DNA of 57,237 nucleotides from contig JAIOHL010000110.1 in the NCBI GenBank assembly GCA_019913005.1, positions 1-57,237 on the forward strand. Direction: 5' to 3'. The stretch comes from Anaerolineae bacterium. Lineage in GTDB: Bacteria > Chloroflexota > Anaerolineae > Aggregatilineales > J027. The position numbers were made by a program, and so were the translations under genes. Below the pieces are notes generated by a model. That model was not told where the DNA came from and ran no database searches. It worked only from the letters and a program-made list of their open reading frames with translations. This document shows, piece after piece, positions 8,258 to 17,547 of this stretch; position 1 is the first letter of the stretch, and each line of letters begins with the position of its first letter.

Positions 8258-10440
8258 TTCGATATTCCCTGTGTCAGCGCCATAATGCGGTCAAAACGAA
8301 AATTCTCGACCATACTCGTCAGCAAAGAGGCCAAATGGGTATCTCGCGCCTCGATCTGTTGGATGAGTGCCAATGTTTCTTCGGTATCCGCCATACTTGC
8401 CGCATGATACAAATGCGCTACCCATTCCAACGGCAGTGATCGCAAGACATTCTGCGATAAATCTTGCGTGGATTTCACATTCGATGGCGTCAACAATGGC
8501 TTCTTTTCCTCATAAATAAACTGGACTCCTAGACGCTGAGCCAATTTTTCAAAGATGACTTCTTCACGAAATGGCTTGCGGATAAAATCATCACAACCCT
8601 GTTCCAAAATGGTCATGCGTTCATGTTCAAATACACTGGCGGTCAAGGCAATAATCAATGGCGATTGACCTTGTGTAGCGGCCTTGATTTGTTTAGTCGC
8701 CGTGTAGCCATCGAGTACAGGCATCCGCATATCCATAAAAATCAAGTGAGGCTGCCATGATTCGCTAATCTCTATAGCCTCTTTACCATTTGAAGCTTCG
8801 CGCAGTTCAAATCCCAATGGCTCAAGCAACCGCAGCAGCAGCGCCCGATTTTCCCAGCGATCTTCGGCAATCAATATCCGATAGGTCGGCTGTCCCGGCG
8901 TTAATCCAATGACGCGCTGAACGGTTGGCATATTACGGACATCCGCGGCAGGCGCAACTTTGGTGCGAACATCAAATACAAAGGTAGACCCCTTGCCCAT
9001 CTCGCTCTTAACCTCAATATCGCCCCCCATCATGCGCACATATTGACGGCTGATGGTGAGGCCCAATCCCGTCCCTTCTTGCGATTGAATCCCACTTTCG
9101 GATTGGACAAAGGCATCAAATAAATGGGGAATTTCGTGAGGAGCAATCCCCGGCCCAGTATCTTCGACCCTGAAACGCAAACTGGCTTGTTCGCCCTCCA
9201 CCGAAGCCCGTTCTACCCACAACGTTACCCCACCCATTGGCGTGAATTTGATCGCATTTCCTAATAAATTCAGCAGCACTTGGCGCAGTTTGCTCTCATC
9301 CCCCTGAATATACTGTGGCACATCCAACGCCCGTTCCAACGTCAGCAGCAGGCCCTTATGTTCAGCCCGCACATGCAACAGTTCCTCAATCGTGTCCAAT
9401 AAATTAAATAGGTCAAAATTAGTGATATTGAGCGTCGTATGCCCGGCTTCAATCTTGGACATTTCCAGCACATCATTAATCAGTTGCAAAAGATGTTCGC
9501 CGCTCCGGGAAATGACAGTGAGGTTTTCCTGCTGGGTCGTCGTCAGATTGGCATCGCGCTCCATCAGTTGGGCAAACCCCAAAATCGCGTTCATCGGGGT
9601 ACGCAGTTCATGGCTCATATTGGCAAGGAATGTGCTCTTGGCAAGATTGGCGGCCTCGGCCTCTTCTTTGGCGCGTTCCAATTCTTTCGTCCGCTGCGAA
9701 AGCTGTTGCGTGCGCGTTTCGACCAACTGCTCCAAGTTGCCACGTGCCGCCCGCAACTTTCCATAGGTGCGCTTGAGGGTTTTTTCATTTTGCCACGCTG
9801 CAATTGCCACAATCCACCAGAAAAATATCGGCGCAATCGCAACATCTTGAACAAAAATGGGGCTGACGACAAACGTAGCGACGGTATTGACGAGGGTCAC
9901 CAAAAAGCTCGCTCGATAGCCGATTAAAACACAAGTCACAAGGGTCGAAATTCCCAACAAATATTCCAACGACATGATATTGACCTTCATATCGTCGGGA
10001 ATATCTTCCCAATCCGAAACCAGCAGCAGCAGTATCCACAAGCTCCAAATCATCACGAGTTGACCATAACTAAAGACATAGGTCGCCACCCGCGTAAAAC
10101 CACGTTTATTTAACAGATAGCTAAGGTTGGCGTGTCCCAACAAAACCACAAAAATGCCCAAGTTGATAATGGCAGCTTGGGCAATTTCAATATCTGAGAA
10201 GCCTTCCGTTAAATATTGGCGCTGAAACCCGCCGGTGGTCAGCGACACCACAAAAAAAAGGGTGACAATAATAAACAAGAAAATAATAAGCAGCATCCAC
10301 CCCCGACTCAAAATATCAAGGGTGCTGGCTTTGCGTTCAAGATCAGTTTCAATTTCAAAGGGGTCTAACAGCGAGGTTGTCTCCGGCGCAAGATTAAATC
10401 GCCGTTGCAAGCGTACTACAAAGGAACTATCTCCACCCAT
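8254..10440 (-). CDS. Membrane hybrid sensor histidine kinase
   Basis: Six predicted membrane helices occupy residues about 48-216, with no large extracellular domain. A coiled coil (about 225-268) follows. The HisKA box has [13 protein letters not shown] with phospho-acceptor H277. The HATPase domain shows the N box ([10 protein letters not shown], 391-400), DTGPGI (427-432) and GTGLGL (456-461). A C-terminal receiver domain (about 520-640) has phospho-acceptor D570 (MDMRMP). The last ~80 residues have no HPt motif I can recognise. The sensor is a membrane-embedded domain, so the signal may be lipid-soluble or membrane-linked. It lies downstream of a STAS protein and a single receiver in the same operon. 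Confidence 0.9.
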   Translation of the reverse strand: MGGDSSFVVRLQRRFNLAPETTSLLDPFEIETDLERKASTLDILSRGWMLLIIFLFIIVTLFFVVSLTTGGFQRQYLTEGFSDIEIAQAAIINLGIFVVLLGHANLSYLLNKRGFTRVATYVFSYGQLVMIWSLWILLLLVSDWEDIPDDMKVNIMSLEYLLGISTLVTCVLIGYRASFLVTLVNTVATFVVSPIFVQDVAIAPIFFWWIVAIAAWQNEKTLKRTYGKLRAARGNLEQLVETRTQQLSQRTKELERAKEEAEAANLAKSTFLANMSHELRTPMNAILGFAQLMERDANLTTTQQENLTVISRSGEHLLQLINDVLEMSKIEAGHTTLNITNFDLFNLLDTIEELLHVRAEHKGLLLTLERALDVPQYIQGDESKLRQVLLNLLGNAIKFTPMGGVTLWVERASVEGEQASLRFRVEDTGPGIAPHEIPHLFDAFVQSESGIQSQEGTGLGLTISRQYVRMMGGDIEVKSEMGKGSTFVFDVRTKVAPAADVRNMPTVQRVIGLTPGQPTYRILIAEDRWENRALLLRLLEPLGFELREASNGKEAIEISESWQPHLIFMDMRMPVLDGYTATKQIKAATQGQSPLIIALTASVFEHERMTILEQGCDDFIRKPFREEVIFEKLAQRLGVQFIYEEKKPLLTPSNVKSTQDLSQNVLRSLPLEWVAHLYHAASMADTEETLALIQQIEARDTHLASLLTSMVENFRFDRIMALTQGISK

Positions 10441-10454
10441 TGTTCGTGCCTCGC

Positions 10455-10826
10455 TTACGTTTGCAGATAATCGGCGACCTTACGTAATACCTCATCAAAA
10501 CGAAATGGTTTGCCGATATAGTCTACCGCTCCGGCTTCCGCCAACCGTGCCAAATCTACTTCACCGGCCAAAGCACTGATAAAAATCACCGGAATATGCT
10601 GAAGTTGGGGGTCGGCCTTTAATTGCCCACATACCTCGTAGCCATTCATGCCCGGCATGTTAATATCAAGCAAAATCAAATCGGGTACCGCGGCTTGAAC
10701 CGCAGTGAGGGCCATCTGTCCACTTAACACCGCACGGACTTTATAGCCCTCCTCTTTCAGCACCCCGACCAAGATTTTAAGGTTCTCCGGGGTATCATCC
10801 ACTATCATTATGTCGGCGTGAGGCAT
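10455..10826 (-). CDS. Single-domain response regulator (CheY-like receiver)
   Basis: The 123-residue receiver has the acidic pair at residues 10-11 (VDD), phospho-acceptor D54 (LLDINMPG), a Ser/Thr (FISA) and a Lys (KPF) at the expected positions. There is no output domain, so it acts by binding a partner or as a phospho-shuttle for the adjacent hybrid kinase. The ATG at 10826 is preferred over the in-frame GTG six bases upstream because AAGGA is then eight bases away. It is 14 bases from the kinase and 11 from the STAS gene, all on the - strand. Confidence 0.9.
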   Translation of the reverse strand: MPHADIMIVDDTPENLKILVGVLKEEGYKVRAVLSGQMALTAVQAAVPDLILLDINMPGMNGYEVCGQLKADPQLQHIPVIFISALAGEVDLARLAEAGAVDYIGKPFRFDEVLRKVADYLQT

Positions 10827-10837
10827 AACCACGATCC

Positions 10838-11170
10838 TTAAAAAGCATTCACCGCGTCAACCGTGCTATCAAACATCCTAAAGAAATTATCGAACCCCAC
10901 AATTTGGAAAACACGCTTGACCCGGCTGTTGACCGCCGAGAGATAGAGTTCGCCGCCTTTTTCCCGATTGACGGTCAAGAATTCAGCGAGGACACGCAAC
11001 CCGGCACTGTTGATATATTGCACGGTGGATAAATCCAGCACCATTTTGCTTTTGCCTGCTTCCGCTGCCGATTGAAGTGTTTGCTCCATCTTGGTCGCGC
11101 CGTCATTATCAATCCGACCATTTAACGAAAAAACGACCACACCCTTTTCTTCACGCTGGGTAATGTCCAT
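10838..11170 (-). CDS. STAS-domain anti-sigma factor antagonist (SpoIIAA/RsbV-like)
   Basis: This 110-residue single STAS domain has the motif YINSAGLRVL, in which S55 is the expected phosphorylation site. Such proteins sequester anti-sigma kinases when unphosphorylated. GGAGG lies about ten bases before the ATG. It is the first gene of the operon STAS, receiver, hybrid kinase, rhodanese. No RsbW-like kinase is encoded nearby, so its partner is elsewhere or is part of this operon in an unusual way. Confidence 0.9.
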   Translation of the reverse strand: MDITQREEKGVVVFSLNGRIDNDGATKMEQTLQSAAEAGKSKMVLDLSTVQYINSAGLRVLAEFLTVNREKGGELYLSAVNSRVKRVFQIVGFDNFFRMFDSTVDAVNAF

Positions 11171-11272
11171 TGTGCCATGCCTCCGATTTCCTTATACGAT
11201 TGAGCAGTGGGGATAGGCTTTGCACCTATCCCCCTGTCTCAATTATCCGTTAGCAACCCTTCGGGGGCAACT

Positions 11273-13711
11273 TTATTGATAGCGCAGAATATCGGAGACG
11301 GTCTTACGTGCAGCCGAGAGTGAAGGCCACAGGCTAGAGACGGTGGATACCAAGAGCATTCCAATCAGGCCCACAATCGGCGCGGCAATCGGATAGTTCA
11401 AGTCCAACATATCCCCAAAACCGAGGGCTTCCGTCAGGGCGATACTCAGCAAGTAGCTAATTGGCAACCCTACCGCCCAAGCGATCAACCCGACAATGAG
11501 GCCTTCCGTCAGGAATTGGCTGACCACCGTTCGAGAACTCGCCCCGATAGAGCGCATCACGCCGATTTCCTTTTGACGTTCGAACACGCTCATCGAAAGG
11601 GCCGTCAGCAGTCCCAATCCACCTACCAGCGCAATCAAGGCGGCGGTCAGATTGAAAATCATGCGGAAGCTGTTGATCATGGTGGTAATGTTCTCGACGA
11701 TCTCCGGGAAGTTTTGGTAGCTGGCGGTAATGCCCTTGCCCAACAGAACTTCATTGATTTCGTCAATCTTATCGGCGGTTTCTTTGACCGTTGGGTCTTC
11801 TGTATCGAGGGATATGGCTATGTCACGTGCAACGGGTTCGCCATTTAGGGTATAACCCGCCATTTCAGACAGGGCCTGCCAGCGCATGAACACCAGATCA
11901 AAGGGATACTTCGCCAGACCAACCACTTCGACTTCACGACTGTTACCCGCAATGCGAATGGTAATCCGATCACCCGCATGGGCGTTCATGGTCGTAGCGA
12001 TATTGTTACTCAGCACCACACCATAGGGGTCAGTCCCCTCGCCCCACAACGAGCCTTCTAGCAGTTCGACATTGTACGCAGGATTCTCGGCTTCCGGGTC
12101 ATAACCATTGGCATAGCTGAATCCACCGGTACTCGCAGGTGGGGTATACCCATCAATTTCAATTTGAATCCCACTCACAGGCTCAACCGCCGCAATACCA
12201 TCCACTTCTTCATTCAGCGTGGTCTGAATCGTGTTGAAATCTTGCTGTTGCGTCGGCACGATATAAATATCCGTCGCGCCGTAAGTCCCAACAATGGTAT
12301 CCATGAGATCATCAATGGCGGCAAACAGAGCAAAAATCCCCATGAATGCACCCGCCGCCATCGCCAGAGTCAGCACGGTGAAAGCCAAGCGACCCTTTTT
12401 CTGGCTAACATTGCTCATGCCCTGACGCACATTGATTGAAACAGGCAGTTTGGCAATGAATTTCGCAATTGGGCCGTTGCCATACTTGGAGCTAATGCCG
12501 AGGTCAAGCATCGCATCCAAAATCTTGACCCGTGTCCCATTAAAGACCGGGATAAGCGCCGCCAACACAGGCACAGCCAAACCGATACCGACCCCCAAGA
12601 AGATGGCACGGGGAGCCAGCACGAAATCTTCGATAATCGTACCCATCGTGGTCGCCAAAGCCTGTGCCGCAAAATACCCCGCCGGAATACCCAGCACCAC
12701 ACCCGGAATGACCCCGAAGACGCCATAGGCCAGCGCAATCCCCACATAGATGAAGAAGTTATCGCCGCGTGATGCCCCTAACGATTTCATCACCCCGATT
12801 TGGCGCTTCTGTTCGATGACGATGGAGTTGACCACATTGATGACCAAGAAACCGGACACAATCAGGGCGGTGAGGCCAAGCATCCCCAAGACGTTACTGG
12901 TGTCTGTCGCACTCTTAATCTGTTCATTCTTGGCAGGGTCGGCGGTGTAATTCAGATCAGGGATAAAGCTGGTGGCATCCGCCAACGATTGGGCAAAGGC
13001 GTTCGATTGTTCATCAGTCAGTTTGTAGCTGCTGAAGCGTGTGAAGATGTAGTTCACGTACGAAATGCCGGTGATGTACTGGGCATCTTCGAAGGTAGTG
13101 AATACCGAAACCACCGGATCGTAGTTGAAATCGAGCATATAGGGTTGGAACACGATGGCCGTAATCGTCCACGTCTCGACGGGAATTTCAGCGCCACCCC
13201 CAGCCAGACTGACCATACGCAGATTCAAGGTATCGCCAACTTCAAGGCCAAATTCCTTCGCCATGCGCTGTTCGACGGCTAATTCGCGCTGACCGGACAC
13301 AGGATATTCGCCCTCAATGACGCGCATAGGTTCAAGCTGGCTTTCACCCATCGGCGCATAGCTGGAAATCACCATGCCGTCTTCAAATTTATCGCCATCG
13401 TCCGCTTGGAAGTAGACCAAGCTCGCCAGATAACCCTCAACCGTTGTGACGCCGGGATAGGCTTGCACTTGATTCAGTAGCACATCATTAGGAGTGGGTG
13501 TTTCACCCGCCGCCAAATTGAGATGTGTCTTCATCATCGCCAATTTGTCTTCTTGAATATCGTCCTCAAGGCGATTGACGATAAGATCACCCATCGTAAA
13601 CAGGGTAACGACGCCAAAAACGCCGATAAAAATGCTCATGGATACAAGAGCCGTGCGTCCCTTGCGGGAGAGAATGTCTCCAAAAATCTTGCGAATACGT
13701 GTTTTCGCCAT
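11273..13711 (-). CDS. ABC transporter permease of the MacB/FtsX (LolC-like) type, duplicated core
   Basis: It has 812 residues from an ATG with GAGGGGA upstream. There are two FtsX halves, each with an N-terminal helix, a large extracytoplasmic MacB_PCD-like domain and three clustered helices. The core motifs are VIEQKRQIGVMKSLGASRGD in the first half and FERQKEIGVMRSIGASSRTV in the second. This layout is typical of exporters or lipoprotein-handling complexes that act mechanically on periplasmic or envelope substrates. The matching ATPase (LolD/MacB-N type) is not next to it; the preceding genes are on other transcripts. The product is an integral membrane protein. Confidence 0.9.
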   Translation of the reverse strand: MAKTRIRKIFGDILSRKGRTALVSMSIFIGVFGVVTLFTMGDLIVNRLEDDIQEDKLAMMKTHLNLAAGETPTPNDVLLNQVQAYPGVTTVEGYLASLVYFQADDGDKFEDGMVISSYAPMGESQLEPMRVIEGEYPVSGQRELAVEQRMAKEFGLEVGDTLNLRMVSLAGGGAEIPVETWTITAIVFQPYMLDFNYDPVVSVFTTFEDAQYITGISYVNYIFTRFSSYKLTDEQSNAFAQSLADATSFIPDLNYTADPAKNEQIKSATDTSNVLGMLGLTALIVSGFLVINVVNSIVIEQKRQIGVMKSLGASRGDNFFIYVGIALAYGVFGVIPGVVLGIPAGYFAAQALATTMGTIIEDFVLAPRAIFLGVGIGLAVPVLAALIPVFNGTRVKILDAMLDLGISSKYGNGPIAKFIAKLPVSINVRQGMSNVSQKKGRLAFTVLTLAMAAGAFMGIFALFAAIDDLMDTIVGTYGATDIYIVPTQQQDFNTIQTTLNEEVDGIAAVEPVSGIQIEIDGYTPPASTGGFSYANGYDPEAENPAYNVELLEGSLWGEGTDPYGVVLSNNIATTMNAHAGDRITIRIAGNSREVEVVGLAKYPFDLVFMRWQALSEMAGYTLNGEPVARDIAISLDTEDPTVKETADKIDEINEVLLGKGITASYQNFPEIVENITTMINSFRMIFNLTAALIALVGGLGLLTALSMSVFERQKEIGVMRSIGASSRTVVSQFLTEGLIVGLIAWAVGLPISYLLSIALTEALGFGDMLDLNYPIAAPIVGLIGMLLVSTVSSLWPSLSAARKTVSDILRYQ

Positions 13712-13815
13712 TGTGATGAGTCCCCTCGTTTGATTCCTCGATGATGAACTCAGTGTAAACAAAGCCGCCCGGTATCTCACCGGGCACATGGTCGAAATTT
13801 CCTACAACTTCTGGC

Positions 13816-13831
13816 TTAGTCAGGTGACTAA
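13816..13831. promoter_or_regulatory. Operator-like inverted repeat upstream of the FtsX-type permease
   Basis: TTAGTCA (13816-13822) and TGACTAA (13825-13831) are separated by two bases. This is a compact perfect repeat of the kind bound by MarR-type or similar dimeric regulators. It lies about 105 bases before the permease start at 13711, on its upstream side. Confidence 0.4.
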
Positions 13832-13856
13832 TTCTGAGGAGTATTACGCCAGTGGA

Positions 13857-13973
13857 TTAACTGACGAGGCTTAACCAGAGCACGCCGAGCGCGATGGTAA
13901 TGAGGGTAATTGGGACACCCGCTCGTAAATAGGCCATAAAGGTTAACTTTACGCCGCGAGAATAATCATATCC
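13857..13973 (-). pseudogene. C-terminal remnant of an ArsB/NhaD/DASS-type permease
   Basis: The - strand frame ending at TAA 13857-13859 reads GGYDYSRGVKLTFMAYLRAG followed by VPITLITIALGVLWLSLVS. The pattern R.G.P(I/L)TL plus a terminal hydrophobic helix is what the last helix of SLC13/DASS, CitMHS and NhaD-like anion transporters looks like. Only about 38 codons remain; a stop codon and then another gene lie upstream. I read it as a gene relic left by deletion. The family call is from memory of the pattern and is moderate. Confidence 0.45.
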
Positions 13974-13976
13974 CCC

Positions 13977-14363
13977 TCATGGATTTTGGGTAATAAACCA
14001 CTCATGGTAAAAAATCGCCAAATAAAAAGCCTGATCTTCAAATTTTTCGCAAATCGCCACTCGTCCCGTGCCCCACCATTCATCTTTTGGGTCGGGGGTA
14101 TACGTGGTGTCTTTGAGAAAAATCGTCAACACCTGTTGGTCATCACCGACAATACAGCGCAAAATCGTGATATTGGCGTGCTGGTCTAGGTCAATAGGTA
14201 ACAAAACATCGTAGCCATTGATAGACAAAAACTCCGGCTGACCAAATCGAAATTGGCCTTCCCATTTCCACGGCCCTTCGTGTTTTTCCATCAACTCGTC
14301 ATAACGATATTGCTTGATGCGTTCAATGACTTCCGGCAACAAATCAGCGATTTTCATAGGCAT
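13977..14363 (-). CDS. Conserved-looking hypothetical protein (128 aa)
   Basis: A soluble, acidic and aromatic-rich protein with no signal peptide or membrane helix. Visible segments include GPWKWEGQFRFGQPEFL, NGYDVLLPIDLDQ and a C-terminal AICEKFEDQAFYLAIFYHEW. I do not recognise a family. The start may be this codon or the ATG six bases further in; the ribosome site is weak. It abuts the permease remnant and is divergent from the DM13 gene. Codon use resembles its neighbours, which supports it being real. Confidence 0.6.
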   Translation of the reverse strand: MPMKIADLLPEVIERIKQYRYDELMEKHEGPWKWEGQFRFGQPEFLSINGYDVLLPIDLDQHANITILRCIVGDDQQVLTIFLKDTTYTPDPKDEWWGTGRVAICEKFEDQAFYLAIFYHEWFITQNP

Positions 14364-14451
14364 ATCTCAAATACGTCCCGTAATCAATCGTTAAGATTTC
14401 TCGACTACGCTTCCTATTATCGTATGCAACCCAAATGGAGTAAACCACCTG

Positions 14452-15033
14452 ATGAATTTCCCATCCAAAAAGCGCCGCATCATCCTGATGGTAAGTATCA
14501 TCTTGGCGATCCCCGTGTTGGCCCTTGCATGGTGGTTAGGATCCCCCATATTTATTAAGGATGAGGTCAACGAGGAATTACCCGAAAACCTCATCATCAT
14601 TACCCCCACCACAGCCGACCCAGAAGCGGTTTTGGCGAGTGACGACAGTGAAAATGATGCCTCCGAAACAGAGACAACAACAACGGAACAGGTGACGGCA
14701 GTCGAGATAAAACGTGGCCCATTCCGCAATGGGGACAGTTTTCATCAAGGTAGCGGAGATGCCATCATTTATCAATTGTCCACTGGTGAACATCTGCTGC
14801 GTTTTGAAAATTTTGAAGTCACCAATGGCCCGGGTTTGCATGTCTATCTCGTACCACGTGCCAATCAAGATTCGGTCAATATCAATGGCTATATTGATCT
14901 CGGCGCTCTAAAAGGCAACGTCGGCAGTCAAAACTACACCATCCCGGCAGAGGTTGAAATTCCGACTGAAGCCAGCGTCGTTATTTGGTGTGAGCCATTC
15001 GCGGTGCTGTTCAGCGTCGCCAGTCTACAATGA
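14452..15033 (+). CDS. Membrane-anchored DM13-domain protein
   Basis: Residues about 8-28 form a signal anchor. A Thr/Glu-rich spacer (about 50-82) follows, then a DM13 domain (about 85-193). The domain shows the motifs F....HQGSGDA, YQL..GEHLLRFENFEVTNGP, LHVYLVP, LGALKGNVGSQNY and a conserved Cys in VVIWCEPF near the end. DM13 domains are thought to be extracytoplasmic redox or electron-transfer modules; the exact reaction is unproven. The last nine bases overlap the tail of the convergent MFS gene. Confidence 0.85.
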   Translation: MNFPSKKRRIILMVSIILAIPVLALAWWLGSPIFIKDEVNEELPENLIIITPTTADPEAVLASDDSENDASETETTTTEQVTAVEIKRGPFRNGDSFHQGSGDAIIYQLSTGEHLLRFENFEVTNGPGLHVYLVPRANQDSVNINGYIDLGALKGNVGSQNYTIPAEVEIPTEASVVIWCEPFAVLFSVASLQ

Positions 15034-16221
15034 TTCCGCCGTTACGGGCTTGGGACGATTGATGGCAGTATAGGCCACTGCCATAATGATGACGAGCACA
15101 AAGAAAAAGGGCGGAATAATTTCCAGACTGGAACGTTCAGCCAGAATGCCGACCAATCCCGGGATGCCCCCTGCTCCAATACTGGCGGCAGCAACCTGAA
15201 ACCCAATCGCGTTGGGTGCATGTGAGGGACCAAGCCGTTCTTGGGTGTTCGTGACCATCAAGGCGAAAATTGGGGCGAGCATAAATCCATAAATGACCAA
15301 ACCGACAAAACTTACCGTGTCGCTTGGATTCCACCACAATAGCGCCATGCCAACCGCTGCACCACTTAAACAACCTTGTACCAAAATGTGGGTGTTCACC
15401 CGATTGATAATCGCTCCAAAGAAAATCCGACCAATCGTGAAGCTGCCCCAATAGAGGCTAACCCAGAACCGCGCCGCACTCTCGGAGATGCCGCGTTCTT
15501 CATGAAACAAACTAAATGACCACTGTCCGGCGCCTAATTCGACCCCCGTATACGCCATAAACAAAATGATCCCAAGCCAGACAATCGGCATACGTAAGGT
15601 TGAAAGGGCGTCGGCGTGCTGGACTGGTTCTTCGGATTGATGGGCCATCTTTAGGCTGGGCCACGATTGCCGTGTGAGCAAAAACAAAACGACCAGACTC
15701 AAATACATCCCGCCGATAATGGCTGGGCCAATCCGCCACGATGCATCGCTGTTCAAAATGGCGTTCATCATCAACGGCGCAAGTGTCGAACCAATGCCAA
15801 AACAGGCGTGCAGCCAATTCATCAGGCGTGGGCCATAATGGGCAGCGAAATAGACATTCATGCCCCCATCCAAAATTCCCGCTCCCGCTCCGCCAAACAA
15901 CCCAGCCAAGACCAATAGCGCAAATGATGGTGCGATGGCATACCCCAACACCCCCATTGCGCCAAGCACACAGCTTAGAGCCAAAAGCCTAGCAGCGGGC
16001 AGTCGGGCCATCAACCACCCACTGACAAAACTTGCCAGAAAATACCCGGCAGTGCTGGCAAACAGCACAAGGGCGACGGCATCACGCGGTTGGTCAAATG
16101 TCTCGCGCATATAGGGCGACCATGCCACCCCTAACATTGCGCCGGGCATACCCAAGACAATAAAACTGAAATACGCGATAGCAATCACAAATAATTGACG
16201 ATTTTGGGAAGAGGGATTCAA
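15025..16221 (-). CDS. MFS transporter
   Basis: A 398-residue integral membrane protein with about twelve helices. The first half carries the family loop GWLMARLPAARLLAL and a glycine-rich helix GLFGGAGAGILDGGMNVYFA. The overall look is of FucP/fungal-type or YfkF-like MFS permeases, but the substrate is unknown. The start codon is TTG with AAAGGA nine bases upstream. It overlaps the DM13 gene tail to tail. Confidence 0.85.
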   Translation of the reverse strand: MNPSSQNRQLFVIAIAYFSFIVLGMPGAMLGVAWSPYMRETFDQPRDAVALVLFASTAGYFLASFVSGWLMARLPAARLLALSCVLGAMGVLGYAIAPSFALLVLAGLFGGAGAGILDGGMNVYFAAHYGPRLMNWLHACFGIGSTLAPLMMNAILNSDASWRIGPAIIGGMYLSLVVLFLLTRQSWPSLKMAHQSEEPVQHADALSTLRMPIVWLGIILFMAYTGVELGAGQWSFSLFHEERGISESAARFWVSLYWGSFTIGRIFFGAIINRVNTHILVQGCLSGAAVGMALLWWNPSDTVSFVGLVIYGFMLAPIFALMVTNTQERLGPSHAPNAIGFQVAAASIGAGGIPGLVGILAERSSLEIIPPFFFVLVIIMAVAYTAINRPKPVTAESL

Positions 16222-16355
16222 GGGAGTGTGTCCTTTAGGTCAAGACAAGCATTTAAAAGCAATGCAACGATAGATTATGGAGAAGTATGGTTTTCGCCAA
16301 GCCAATTGTCCACATGCTGGCATTCAGTCCACACTTCAGTATCGCCAATCTTGAC

Positions 16356-16548
16356 CTATGATTCTAGTGGATAAATGCCCAATTGCATCGCATTTTGTAA
16401 TGCCATGTCCGGTACGAGTGCATTAAATCGGCATAATTCACCACTGTCCGGGCCTCGCGGGGCAAAATCGTCGTACCGGACTAATCCAAAACAATCCCTT
16501 GCAGTGGCCCAGTATAAGCCCTCTGATTTTTATTTCGTCTAGCGCCAT
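16356..16548 (-). pseudogene. Small conserved-looking gene interrupted by a one-base frameshift
   Basis: On the - strand an ATG at 16548 opens MALDEIK, which goes out of frame at a run of five A residues near 16526-16531. Removing one A joins it to a clean frame, SEGLYWATARDCFGLVRYDD..., that ends at TAG 16356-16358. The repaired product is about 64 residues and rich in charged and aromatic residues. I do not recognise it. It may be a recent pseudogene, a sequencing or assembly indel, or a true frameshift site. It fills the 453-base gap at 16222-16674 together with the operon terminator. Codon use is like the surrounding genes. Confidence 0.4.
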
Positions 16549-16553
16549 ACAAT

Positions 16554-16582
16554 AAAAAACCAGCAATCTCAAGCGATCACTG
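16554..16582 (-). terminator. Terminator of the liv-type operon
   Basis: On the - strand, CAGTGATC and GATTGCTG (16575-16582 and 16561-16568) pair over eight positions with two wobbles around a six-base loop. Six T residues follow at 16559-16554. It is about 95 bases after the livF-like stop codon. Confidence 0.65.
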
Positions 16583-16674
16583 GGCGATGTATTTTTCCAG
16601 ATGCGATTCAAAGTTTATCGCATATTTTCGGCATTCTCAATATGGTTTGCGGTATTATTTAAACGGGATACCTA

Positions 16675-17481
16675 CTAGGACAACCAACGTTTACGTCGTT
16701 TATAATGCTTGACTTCGCGGTAGCTTTTGCGATGTCCTACATCCGTCAGCCCTAGATAAAATTCGCGCACGTCGGCATTTGCGGTTAAATCTTGGGGTGT
16801 ACCATCCAACACCACGCGCCCGTTCTCCATAATGTAGGCATAATCCGCCACGCTTAGGGCGATATTGGCGTTCTGTTCCACCAATAAAATCGTCACCCCT
16901 TGCTCTTGATTAATCCGCTTAATAATGCGGAAAATCTCCTGTACAAGCAGCGGAGCAAGGCCAAGTGAGGGTTCGTCCAGCAAAATCAATTCCGGGTCAG
17001 CCATTAGCGCCCGGCCAATCGCCAACATCTGCTGTTCCCCACCCGACATAAAACCCGCTACCTGCCGTTTACGTTCATTTAGACGTGGGAAATATTCATA
17101 GACAATTTGCATCCGGCGGCGGGCCTCCATCGGATTACGCTGGATATACGCCCCTGCCCGTAAATTTTCTTCGACGGTCAGATGTTCAAAAATCCGCCGT
17201 CCCTCCATCACCTGAAAAATACCCTTACGCACAATCGCGGCAGCATCAGAGTTATGGATATTTTGGCCCTTATACACAATCGAACCATCTGTCACCGCCC
17301 CATTTTCGGGCTTTAGCAAGCCAGAGATCGCTTTGAGCGTGGTAGATTTACCTGCCCCGTTTGCGCCGAGCAGGGCGACAATCTTGCCCTCCTCCACCTT
17401 AATCGAGAGGCCCTTTAACACCAAAATGACACGGTTGTAAATCACTTCAATATTATTCAGGCTCAATAAAGGGTCGGTCAT
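16675..17481 (-). CDS. livF: Branched-chain amino acid-type ABC transporter ATPase, LivF family
   Basis: Walker A is GANGAGKST, the signature is MSGGEQQML and Walker B is LILLDEPSLGL. LivF-specific features are the early GLSIKVEEGKIVALLG and VEQNANIALSVADYAY. The ATG at 17481 with GAGGG upstream is chosen over a TTG 15 bases earlier. The C-terminus has an extra basic tail (HYKRRKR). It is the last gene of the operon, 66 bases after the binding protein. It powers uptake with LivG. The substrate may not be an amino acid; see the acyl-CoA synthetase in the same operon. Confidence 0.9.
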   Translation of the reverse strand: MTDPLLSLNNIEVIYNRVILVLKGLSIKVEEGKIVALLGANGAGKSTTLKAISGLLKPENGAVTDGSIVYKGQNIHNSDAAAIVRKGIFQVMEGRRIFEHLTVEENLRAGAYIQRNPMEARRRMQIVYEYFPRLNERKRQVAGFMSGGEQQMLAIGRALMADPELILLDEPSLGLAPLLVQEIFRIIKRINQEQGVTILLVEQNANIALSVADYAYIMENGRVVLDGTPQDLTANADVREFYLGLTDVGHRKSYREVKHYKRRKRWLS

Positions 17482-17547
17482 AATTTTTGCCCTCAAAATC
17501 TAAAAACGGGGCAGATATACCACCCTGCCCCGTTCATTTTATTCGGC

